A DNA stretch of 64,000 nucleotides from Cyanodermella asteris (taxonomy: Eukaryota; Ascomycota; Lecanoromycetes; Ostropales; Stictidaceae), in assembly GCA_900618795.1 (NCBI GenBank), contig UYJD01000020.1, positions 308,178 through 372,177 on the forward strand, in the 5' to 3' direction. The position numbers and the translations under genes were made by a program. Under the pieces are notes generated by a model. The model saw only the letters and a program-made list of their open reading frames with translations. It was not told the origin of the DNA and made no database searches. Positions 54,847 to 64,000 of this stretch are shown here, piece after piece (the first letter of the stretch is position 1; every line of letters starts with the position of its first letter).

Positions 54847-56652
54847 TTAGATTCTCAATGAAGACACCTTGTCCATGATGTAGTCTGAGATTTCCTTGCG
54901 GTACGTGTCCGGGATCAGAGAGTTGGCCAGCGCACCAAAGTTGTTCAGCGTAGGTGAATCGACGGAGTAGGTCGGCCACTGGATTAGAGGCGCGGCCGTG
55001 GTATCCTTGTTCGGATCCAAGTTGTTGACAAAGTTGATCACGTAATCCTGATGCGTCGTCTTCGGCACGCCCTGACCGAATCCGAACGAGTAGACAAGGT
55101 CCGAAGCATGGAAGGTTCCCAAGACGGGTAAGCCGTGAAAATAGGAAGACTGGAAGCTCCAGCTGGGGACAACGGACGACAAGTGGGATAGCAGAAAGCG
55201 GCGCGTAAATTGGAACGTAATGTCTCCGAAAACGGCCGCGAGGCGCTTGAATTCCGGGCTGATGTTGTTCAGGGCGCCGGTGTCGAAGGGCGATCCTGCG
55301 GGCTGGCCTAGGAGCGGCTGGTCCGGGTAGTAGGCGAGCAGCGCCGTGAAATCCTGGACGGCATTGGGGTTTCCGGGGAAGTACGACGATAGGTACGTGA
55401 TGACCTTCGCGTTGTTGGTGATGTTGTTGAGCGTCAGACTGAAGAGCGAGCCCTCGTCTTGCTGGTCGCCGATGATAAATGGGACTTTGGCGTATTGCCC
55501 GTTGGTGACGGAGACTTCGGGCGATTTGCTGAAGAAGTTGTCGTTCGGGTCGAAGCGAGGGAGGTAGGAGAGGTCCAGAGCACGGTAGCTGGAGATGCTC
55601 GGCACCGAGTTGACGGCGTTGAGTAACGTCGTGTAGTCCGTGCTGCGCAGACAAGCGAGAGAGTCAGAGGCCTGAGAGCAGCCGGCCGCAGATACGACGG
55701 AATCGTAGATTGCCTGTGCTTGCGTTGCGTTGACCGCGTCTGCTGGAACAACGGAGCCGGAGTGCATGATGGCACCTCGGAATAGGGGTTTGCCCTTGTA
55801 AGTGTTGTCACCTCCATTGATGATCATATGATTGAGTACCGAAATACTTCCGGCCTGTGCTGATTAGACATGTGCGGTACTCAATTGTATAGGCGACACT
55901 CACAGATTCTCCCCAGATTGTGACCTTGTCTGGGTCTCCTCCAAAGACTTCAATGTTTTCGGCAACCCATTGCAGGCCGAGACGTTGATCTCGGAGACCA
56001 AGATTGGTGGAGCCTTCAGCGGCAAGCTCTTTGCCGGCCATGAACCCGAAACCGGCAACTCTGTAGTTGACAGCAACATAGATCACCGGCTCGTTCAGAC
56101 CGAGCGACTCCTTGACGATGCTGGATCCATCATACGTCTGGGTGCTTCCGAATTCGCTGTCTCGCCGTCAGCAACTCGAGTTGTTTCCGGGGGTCAGAAC
56201 ACTCACAATCCACCTCCGTATATCCAGAAAACCACAGGCAATTTGGACGAGGGGGTGGCATTCGCAGGCCGCTGGACATTAAGAGTAAGGCAGTCTTCGC
56301 CAGAATTCGTCACAGCCTGGAACAAAGGCGAGTCGAGGAGCTTGCCAATAACGTCTTTCGGAAGGTTGCTCTTGTCAACTTGAACCAGGAGTTGAGGGCA
56401 GGCCTTTGCCGATCCTGTCGCTGTGATGGTGCCATACGGAGCAGTAATTGTTTGTGGAGGCTTCAAACGCAAGTTTCCCACGGGCGATTGAGCGAAGGGT
56501 ATGCCCACGAAAGAATCCACGCCACTCGAGCTCGATCCAATGACGGTGCCGTTCTTGATTGTCACAGACGGTGGTGGTGCAGCTCGAGATTCTTGTACCG
56601 GTGCTGCAAACGCAGCCGGCAGCAATGCGGTAAGATACAATAGGTTCTTCAT
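54847..56652 (-). CDS. Secreted type-B carboxylesterase/lipase
   Basis: Three exons, complement(join(54847..55854,55904..56156,56207..56652)); introns of 49 and 50 nt; 568 residues. A signal peptide ([16 protein letters not shown], 1-16) precedes the mature chain. The fold's landmarks are [30 protein letters not shown], oxyanion hole IYGGGF (about 145-150, completed across intron 1), [26 protein letters not shown] and the nucleophile elbow TIWGESAG with Ser233 (completed across intron 2). The acid is likely Glu367 in QQDEGSLF and the base His482 in TFHASDLVY. So the triad is intact and the enzyme should hydrolyse ester bonds outside the cell. Fungal relatives act on lipids, aromatic esters or plant cell-wall esters. 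At least four N-glycosylation sequons. It converges tail to tail with the aldo/keto reductase. Confidence 0.95.
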
Positions 56653-58855
56653 GATTGCGGGCTAACAAACGAGAAACGGCCGTGGAAGGTGAACAACAAT
56701 GCGCAAAATGACACGACATCGGACCTGTTTTATATCCACAGACATCTTAACTTAAGAACTCACCATCTTGGGTCAGCTCGCGAGGTACGCGCATAGCCAT
56801 ATCCCGTAAGCAGTATCATATTTCTGTTGCGCCTCGGTTCATATCAGGTTCACTCGCGGGGAACACGGCATTATTGCGCGTACATCGCCAGCTGACCCAA
56901 GATGGTGAGTTGAGAAGTCGTTTGAATCTCGAACTGTGTGGAGTCCGACGCAGCCGGACGTTCGCGCTTTCGGGCGTGTTTCCTGCTTCGAACAGGTAAC
57001 CAAGCGCCGCCCTTTGGACCATCGATGTGCAAACGGAGGAACCCGTCATCGAGTTTGATCAGAAATCCCGAAGGATTATCACTGTGCAAGGCGGGCCGAA
57101 AAAGTCGTTATGCACGTACTTGCCTACCTCCTTCGTATGCTCCTTTATGAGTCTTTCTGTAGGTACGGGAGTAGATAGTCGTAGAGCTATGCCTTCAGCT
57201 ACTTCTGTGGTTCCTCGGCACGTACGTGAATGAGTCGTCGGAAACCTGTGCCGTTGGCAATTATATCGCCCGCCTTCCAGGTACGTTGAATAGTATTGAC
57301 GCACTAGGTAAGGAGGTAGATGATGAAGTGTTCCGTCAACACTTCTGTCGGCCTGCCTTGTAAACTCTGTCAACTGTCAACGAAGCACGCTATAATCGAT
57401 CTGCTGTCAGCCAGCCCAGAATAATGAACAAATGCCCATCGCTATTCAGTAAAGGTGAAGACTGTCTTCGTCGGGAGAAAGTTCTTTCCAACCCACCAAG
57501 TTCTCGGGCTCAGTTCCTGACCGACCGGCGTTTCAAGGACCAAAAGGCAACGCGGCCCTTACGTTGCATGGCAGTCGCAGGTCAGTGACCAGTGCATAAA
57601 TGCACAGCTCCTGGCGTTGGCTTGTTCCGTGAAGGAATACCGTGGCAGGTAATGCTAATCACTGCACCCAGACATGGTATGTGCTGTTGCTAAGAGACGT
57701 TCGATCGGGACTTTCCATCAAGCAAGATCTCGCCGTCTCGGCCAAGAGGCTCAGATCTGCATAAAAATCGACTGCGTGAGGGCCAGTGGCAGGCGTGTTT
57801 CGTCTGACTGGGGCATGCTAACGTGGCTGGACTCGAAAAGCCGCTTTGGTCATGAGCCCGAGATCGTGGGGACATATGCGGGGAACCCTGGTTGTACGAT
57901 GGAGCAATTCCCAAAACTCCCCGTCTCGTACTCCTCGGGAGGTTTCGTATCGCGCACGGACACGAATCTCAGGTCAGTTGAGGCGGAAGGCTCGAGCATA
58001 ACTTTCTGCATTAGAAACACCCAACGTCCTTCTCATGCTCTCTTGTGCGGCTTGTCTCTTTGCTGCACAAGCTCCCTTCGTGCTCCACACGTGACAAAGC
58101 CGCATGCATAGTAAGCACCCTGGAGATTGCGCGTGTTACTGAGGGAGTTTGGCCAGATGGAGTCTGGAGAGTTATATTTGGTCGTCATGCCCAAAGATAG
58201 CTCCACTTACAGCATCTTCGCTAGCCGCAGCCTCTGCAGTGGCTGAAGGTCACGCTGCTGAGCAATATTGAATCCGGTGGCGTACTCGAGGCAGCTGGTG
58301 GTTGCTCAGCTCGGCGATCGTGAACGCCACACGCACTTGTTCACCGATTGTCCCTGCTCATCCATTTTGGCACGCCGTCACGATGAGCAGTCATATATAC
58401 CGGGCTTGACCCTTGTTGGTCATGTACTTGTCTCGAGATCATCATTCCACGTTCATTGTCATCGCGTGGACACATCGCAACAGCTCAGCTCCGTGGTTGT
58501 CGACGCCCAGTCAGCCCAAACACCGATCGTGGCTGCGCGCGTCGATTGAGCTCTAAGTGATTGGGCTGAGGTGTTTAGCCTGAGATGCTAATATCTTCTG
58601 CTTCCGTTCAGCTCACTCCTAACAGCGCCATCATGGCGCTTGTGGCAGGCTTCCAGGTCCTGTGGACGCCAAAAATAGCATCGACACCAACTTTCGTGGC
58701 GTGAGAAGTGCTGTCCGCGCACGACAGGATCTCGTGGCAGCCTACTTTGTACAAAAGGATGAAACCCTCCGCCTGTTCTGCGTTCTGGTTTCGAGAATTT
58801 CTCCCGCTTGAAGCTTTCCTATTCTACCATCCCTGTGCTGCCTTCGATTTCAGCC
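56653..58855. other. Divergent intergenic region, 2.2 kb, containing an inverted-repeat element
   Basis: 5' flanks of the carboxylesterase (minus) and the orphan ExK gene (plus). It contains the inverted repeat at 56757-56911. Remaining frames (up to 145 codons, 57674-58111) lack family character. A pyrimidine-rich stretch lies just before 58856. Confidence 0.5.
56757..56911. mobile_element. Short inverted-repeat element (MITE-like) upstream of the carboxylesterase
   Basis: The arm at 56757-56792 and the arm at 56876-56911 are reverse complements over 36 bp with two mismatches; the outer 22 bp (aactcaccatcttgggtcag ct and its complement) match perfectly. The total span is 155 bp with an 83-bp spacer. 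This is the size and shape of a small non-autonomous element or a stable hairpin. I see no clear target-site duplication and no second copy in the window, so mobility is unproven. It lies about 100 bp upstream of the carboxylesterase ATG, within its likely promoter. Confidence 0.6.
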
Positions 58856-59713
58856 ATGGATGACCGTCGATCGCCCTATCAAGATTGGGGCACATTCTTC
58901 AATAAAGAGTGGCGGGTGAATGGATTGTGGAACAAGATCCTACAGACTACGTTTCCTGATAGCTGGCTCATCTGTCCAGAGCCTTTACCACATCCTCAGA
59001 ATAGCACCCAGGGCAAAAAGTTGGATTTCACTGTACATCGACTGCCAGATGCCATCCCCAAGATGCTACCGTGGCCGTTCCTGGTATATGAAGGCAAAGG
59101 TCAGCGACAAGATACATGGAAAGAGATTGAGTCCGTTCAGATTCCAAATTGGTTCAGCGATGCCAAAAAATTCGCACTGGGAGTCACGAATCAGCCTCGT
59201 CCTGGGTCCGCGCCGAACCCCGAACTTGGGGAGACACTGTCGCCACCGCTCAATGGGGAGTTTACTGCTTGGGTTATCGTCAGCAGGGGCAGCAAGGTCC
59301 GCTTCTACGTTTATGAGAGCGCATACGCAACCGAAACCAACAACGGGCTTAGCTTCTGCCAGGTGGAAGGCGACTCGTTAGCTAAGGTGCGACCCGTGCT
59401 CAACGCAGCAGGCAACTGGAGTGATACCGATTATGGTGCGAACAAGCCATTACGCATCACATATGATCTCGAGAAATATGACGTCGACGAAGCCAAAGCA
59501 AGCAGTTCTCGGGCTACTGTAGAAGATAGAGAAGGAGGCTGGGTTCAAATCCAGATTGCGTTGGAGTATCTCCAAATGGTTGGTCAGATATATCTCGAAG
59601 CTGAGGCAAAGGCAGAAGCGGATGCTAAGGCACGAGCTGAGGCGGAGGCGAGGGAGAAGGCCGAGGCTGACGGAACGGCAGAGTCTGAGCCAAAACGAAG
59701 ACGTCAACAATGA
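58856..59713 (+). CDS. Orphan fungal protein with a D...ExK (PD-(D/E)XK-like) signature
   Basis: A single exon, 285 residues from the first ATG at 58856 (MDDRRSPYQDWGTFFNKEWR). The frame opens 16 codons earlier without ATG. Residues 1-40 have conserved-looking aromatic motifs (DWGTFF, LWNKILQTTFP, WLICPEP). Then KKLDFTVHRL (Asp57) and, 20 residues on, PFLVYEGKGQ (Glu79-Gly-Lys81) give the hydrophobic strand-D...E-x-K arrangement of the restriction-endonuclease-like fold. A later segment, FTAWVIVSRGSKVRFYVYES, fits further strands. From about 225 onward the chain is a Glu/Ala/Lys-rich coiled coil (EAEAKAEADAKARAEAEA) ending SEPKRRRQQ, a possible nuclear signal. The fold assignment is inference from a short motif; I do not know this family by name. 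Its nearest neighbour on the right is the HET gene. Confidence 0.68.
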   Translation: MDDRRSPYQDWGTFFNKEWRVNGLWNKILQTTFPDSWLICPEPLPHPQNSTQGKKLDFTVHRLPDAIPKMLPWPFLVYEGKGQRQDTWKEIESVQIPNWFSDAKKFALGVTNQPRPGSAPNPELGETLSPPLNGEFTAWVIVSRGSKVRFYVYESAYATETNNGLSFCQVEGDSLAKVRPVLNAAGNWSDTDYGANKPLRITYDLEKYDVDEAKASSSRATVEDREGGWVQIQIALEYLQMVGQIYLEAEAKAEADAKARAEAEAREKAEADGTAESEPKRRRQQ

Positions 59714-62088
59714 AAAGACGAACCGAAGCTGTAGTAGAGCAGGCAAAATCGAGTCGAAATTATAACCGGGAAAACTTCAAGCTCGATTCGTGTGAATTAT
59801 TGCGCTGGGGTTGTAAGAGCCAGCCAGTTCTGTATACTCACTGAGCTGGCAGCAATCACAATCGGTGTGAGCAGATGTCGTGTGCGCCTCACAGCAGCAC
59901 CAGGCCTCGCAGCGAGCATGCTAGGATAGCGTGAAGACCATAGTGAGGACGTCAATGTCAGTCCTGAGTCTGCTGAGTCATGCAGCCCCTGATTGCATTT
60001 GCTCGGCAGGACTCGATATGGTTTCAGCCATCTCTTATCCGCCTGCAATGTCAATCCTCATTTCCTCCATACTTCCTCCATATCGGGCAGTGACATCACT
60101 TTGCAAAGGCTGCATCATGCGTGTCGTTGAAAATTTGCTGGCTGTATCGGCTTTCTGCTTTATCGGGGCCATATCCTGCTGCTGTACCCGTCCAGTGCAC
60201 ATGTGTGGAACTGGGAGGCGAATGGAACAAAAAAAGGAAGGCAGAGCGAAAAGAAGAGAAGAAGCGAGAGAAAGCAGAGAGAAAGGAAAGGAAAGCGTTA
60301 CGAAAGAGACCTGGATCATGTTCAACCTCGCGACATACGGTCCAAGCCCCAGCCTTACGGACGCCAGCAGCGACTGCGGCGAGACAGGGTTGGATTCCTA
60401 CATCTGAAACTCCTGCGCAAGGCTCGGCGTGCGGCTGCAAGGTCACCCTCGTCGATTGTGCCGTGCCGTACTAGTCAAGTTTGGCCCAATATACATCCTG
60501 TTATTATCTCCTTCATGCCGCAGACCTCAGAGCAACACCTTCAGACTTGACGCCGACCTTCATTGGCCGCCTACATAGTCAACCACCCCGTGCCCGCGTT
60601 ACAACTGGCATATCATGAAATACAATGGTGCTCCTCGACACTGATTCTGCAGCGATGTGCAAATGCCAGGGGGCAGGGACTCTGGTCATTCGTTTTGTTC
60701 CTCCGGAAGGTCTTGTGTCTTCAACATGGTGGCGCTGGCCTGCACCAACGGTCACTGATCTCCATAGCAGAGCAATATCGGTGGCCGCCAGCTCCTAGGT
60801 ACGGACTCAGAGATCATTACTCAGCCTGTCGGAGAAACAGGGATTGGCTGAGAACGGGCGGCTGCACCGAGCCCGTTATTGGTCAGGATCTTCAAAGAAC
60901 GGACGATGGGCGGCCGTGCCGCGCTACCTGATGGCTCGTTCGTATCCGCTAATGGCTAGCGCGCAACAGAATAGTCAATCAGCTGGTATCGCCTCGCGCT
61001 GCTCACTGCCAAGGGGTGAGCCGCTGGTGTCACAGGGTGCTCAAAGGTGAGATCCAGGCTCAAAGCGGCGGTGGGCTCACCAAAAGTCCACCTGGTGTGC
61101 CGTTCAAGGATTCGGGGTCATAGCGAATCTGCCGCTTGCCGCTTTGCCCGAAGTCTCACCCTCGCTCACCCTCTGCTCACCTTCAGCTCAACCTGCGGTT
61201 GTGGCAAGCCAGGAGTCGTGATTTCAATACCGGTGATCTGACTATAGTGCCGCAAAGCTAGCGCTGGCTCATGCGACGAGAGACGGCTCTCGATAGCGCT
61301 GATCCAGAGCTGAGCGAATCAGAGCATCTCCGCAAGCGCCCGTCCAAATCCTTCCGGACCCTGAGCATGGGTCGCCAATGACAAGCTCTTCGACGAGCTT
61401 GGCAGAAACAGCTTGCTCCAGGTGCTGCCACAGCTCGTCTCTGCAACTCTTGTCACGAACTAACCAGTCTTACTGCTACCAGCAGCCAAGGGTGACTGCA
61501 GTTGGTGATGCATTCACCAAAAAGTGGCCATCATATATGCTGACCAGTCATGCGAAGACATAATAGATGGTCATTGTAAGCCACTTCCAAAGCATTTTGC
61601 TGCACCGCCCACCTCTACACGAACCCGCGGCCAATTGGAGTTGACCACGATCGAGACAAAGACCAGCAAGCGCTTTGTTGCATTGAATAAACATTGGTCA
61701 TACACCCAGGCAATCAAATCGCCCCGCGCTGATTGGCGGATAGTGAGGAGGCAACCCACGACAAACAAGCGAGACCAATGTGGACTTCGACAATGAAAGT
61801 GGAGTTGACCTCTTGTACTAGGTCACCGTAGCTCATTGCAGCCAGCAGTGCTGAGCGCGTGATCGAACGGAAATATGGTCATGACTTCAGTGGAAGTAGG
61901 AGCTTGTCTCCCGCATTAGCATCTCGGCTGTGTTCTGCTTGTAAAGTTGACTGGAAAGACGGACGAACTAACCAAAGAAGAATGCGATTTTGTCTGGCAT
62001 TGCCTTGACCGCCGGTGTGTATCTGGAGATGTAGGAATGACCGATTGCCTCGACGCTCAAGTCGATGTCAGGACGCCCAGGGTGCACA
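59714..62088. other. Intergenic, 2.4 kb between converging genes
   Basis: No supported gene. It contains a long purine-rich tract (about 60227-60305, gaa/aga words on the plus strand), and a cluster of ctcacc words near 61154-61185. Frames up to 158 codons (59931-60407) overlap each other in several frames and look like composition effects. Possible remnant of older accessory DNA, but I see no transposon motif. Confidence 0.5.
60227..60305. repeat. Purine-rich low-complexity tract
   Basis: An imperfect A/G-rich run of about 80 bases (gaagagaagaagcgagagaa and similar words). It creates spurious Lys/Arg/Glu-rich frames on the plus strand and Ser/Leu/Phe-rich frames on the minus strand. Confidence 0.75.
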
Positions 62089-64000
62089 TCAAACCAGGGA
62101 AATTTCAGTCACGTTAAACCCAAATCTGCCGACTTCTCCGTACATACAACCCTCAGCAAGGGCTTCTCCAATGAGTCTATATTTGTTCGCCTGTGGCATT
62201 TCACGGATCACGAATGGCACTTTAGCCCCTTCCAAAACGCACAAGAGATCCGAGATGTGGATGTAAGGTGGCCCAAGTCCGAAACGGGGAGATTTGCCGT
62301 ATGGAACGAATTTGAACAGTTTGCGTGGGGCTGCCGCCGAAACCTGGCCTTCCGTCAGTATTTCATCACGAGGAATGTTTCTAGGAAAGTCGCACCCGAG
62401 CATCAATTGCAAAACGTGAAACGTTACTCAAAATGCAGCGCAGAAACTCCCGTTGATCGGACTCGGATTGTGCTTCTCGCTCCAAGACCTTGTCGATAGT
62501 TGCTGAGTGGTCACGCAATAAATCATCCGCAATATCACTAAAGAAGCCAGGCCCCTCCATCTGCTGGGACCTTTCGAAAGAAGCGACCATACTAAGCCAT
62601 TTTGCAATACTATCTGCAGCTGCTATGCGCTGCGAAACGTCGGAAATGCGTGCAAATATCACAGCTGAAACTCGCAGTTCAGAACAACCATATGACAGAG
62701 TTTTCCTCGAACAGAAAGACCACAAAGAGCCGGAAGCGTTGAACTTGGTAAGGAGCAAGTTATCAATCAGTGATGCAGACCCAGCGATGTCGAATCGTGG
62801 TATCCAGGAAGGCAGCCCCATGGTCTCGGAGCCAATGTGCGCATGTCCACTGATTCCATTTATTTCAGAGCACCGAGAGAGAATATCGAGGCACTCCGTT
62901 GTACGGATCATGAAAATTGTGAAGCTTTGGTAAAGCTCCGCGATGGACATACGACGATCGAGCAACCTGCGAGCCGAGCACTCGACGGGAGCGAATGTTT
63001 CAGCGTTAGCTGGAATGAAACCCTTGTCCAAGGCAAATGCCAGGGGAGCGGCTATTTTGTCCTGCAAACGCTGGCATTGACGTGGTCGCGACTCGTGGAC
63101 AAGAAGCTCCAATGCGGTAAGCCACTTCGTTCTTTGCGATACTTGCAAGTCGTGGTCCACGGTTGGATACCTCAAAAAAGCTCTGGTTCCAAACCCTCCG
63201 GCAGGCCAAGTCACACCCAACCAGCCTGCCATACAGGCGGCCCCTTCAATCCCTGCTACAAGCAGCGGATCATGACATTGGTGAAGTTGACTCGACTCTC
63301 GTCCAGTTTCCGATTCTTTGAGCAGTTGACTTGCGCATAGAGCTACAACGCTGATGTCAAGTTCGTGCGGACCGCACATGCAAAGAGTCCTTCGAGGCAT
63401 GAGGACCTCTTGCAGGGTCCAGACCCTGCTAAACCATCTGCGCCAAAACAGTTGAACAAGTGCACTCCAATTGTGGTAGTGGATTGAATCGTAAAAGCCG
63501 CCATCCTCCGTAGCTATAGACTGGCCCAATAAGAGATGAGCCACGGTCCCCTGTGCTTTGAGCAGCTGAGCTACTTTCAGCGTATATGGATCCTCCTGGC
63601 CCAACCATATCACCACCCAAGCAGCTCGAGAGTATATCAGAGGCATCAAGGGTAGTTGCTGGTTGAGTTCCTCAACGCTTCCCTGGTCAATTGAAATTGC
63701 ATCAATCCAGTAAGCAGACGTTTCCCGACACTCGCGTAGCTGTACAAGGGCTTCGTAAAGGTTTTGCAAGATGCGAAGATATCCTGTGCCACATTTGACG
63801 TGGTACTCCGAAGTATCGTATTCACCGTAAAATGGTGATTTCTTTTGGACCGGGTTTCCCCAAGTGTAGGAGAGAGCCTTGAAGGCCGACTTTGTGGACA
63901 GATCCACAACTGTTGCGCTCAGTTCTATAATAGTATTCGACGGACCTGGATGAATAGTGAAAAGCCGAATGGAAGACGCAGTTGGCAGCGAGCACTCTGT
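62089..64000 (-). CDS. HET-domain (heterokaryon incompatibility) protein, N-terminus beyond right edge
   Basis: Probable structure complement(join(62089..62380,62448..64000)), open at the right edge, so the start codon is missing. The frame is continuous to base 64000, giving IRLFTIHPGPSNTIIELSAT VVDLS before FKALSYTWGNP, the HET domain opening motif. YLRILQNLYEALVQLR, YWIDAISIDQ, LIYSRAAWVVIWLGQED and WFSRVWTLQEVLMPRR complete the conserved core. HET domains trigger regulated cell death after hyphal fusion between unlike strains and show a TIR-related fold. Without splicing the frame stops at 62381; a 67-nt intron (GTTTCT...CCTAG) restores a conserved C-terminal region with DLLCVLEGAKVPFVIRE and YRLIGEALAEGCMYGE, typical of HET proteins. 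The donor is weak, so that junction is less certain than the rest. The total visible length is about 615 residues. Confidence 0.92.

Noticed and set aside
58808-58855. 16-codon extension of the ExK protein
   Set aside because: It begins at TTG; the first in-frame ATG is 58856.
59541-59560. GGTTCAAATCC, a perfect tRNA B-box-like word with a short flanking stem
   Set aside because: It lies inside the open frame of the ExK protein (GWVQIQI) and there is no A box or acceptor stem around it.

Overview
The window is nuclear DNA from a filamentous ascomycete, most likely a dothideomycete. The evidence is: protein-coding genes with short GT-AG introns (mostly 49-83 nt) that often have CTGAC/CTAAC-type branch sites; an RlmA-type MADS factor, an SKT5/CHS4-like Sel1 protein and a HET-domain protein, a combination typical of moulds; AIM21, a DUF7702 membrane protein and a fungal DUF3140 protein; and compact genes on both strands separated by 0.05-4.7 kb with no operons. 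The class assignment is inference. I saw no tRNA, rRNA, CRISPR array or intact transposon.

Layout from left to right. 1-8370: a left-truncated ABC exporter, a Sel1-repeat chitin-synthase-activator-like gene and an RlmA-like MADS-box gene, all on the minus strand; the last two suggest a cell-wall neighbourhood. 9836-15000: a BTB protein (+), a DUF3140 gene (-) damaged by indels and a 25-N scaffold gap flanked by a 92-bp duplicated sequence, and a large disordered protein (-). 15001-19664: gene-empty. 19665-23769: a glycine-rich RRM protein (+), a ChaC glutathione-degrading enzyme (-) with an apparent 5-nt micro-exon, and a penta-EF-hand protein (+). 25130-29619: a GH16 glucanase pseudogene and the spliceosomal GTPase Snu114. 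29903-34567: a DUF7702 membrane protein and an OPT transporter, both minus. 35993-43477: AIM21 (+), a type II membrane protein with a lectin-like ectodomain (-), a methyltransferase (-) and a SET protein (-). 46054-52517: an RSR1/BUD1 GTPase (+), an unrecognised Cys-rich/acidic protein (+), the NatB catalytic subunit Naa20 (-) and an unrecognised helical protein (+). 53253-64000: an aldo/keto reductase and a secreted carboxylesterase tail to tail, a short inverted-repeat element, an orphan protein with a D...ExK signature, and a right-truncated HET protein (-).

The genes are mainly housekeeping: splicing, N-terminal acetylation, glutathione turnover, actin patches, polarity and cell-wall signalling. 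A few are accessory: the HET protein, the esterase/reductase pair, the GH16 relic and the orphan ExK protein. Exon models were built by hand from reading frame, splice signals and family conservation. Where phase and conservation agree at each junction I rate them high. No specialised multi-gene system is evident; the strongest structural oddities are the ChaC micro-exon and the DUF3140/scaffold-gap region.
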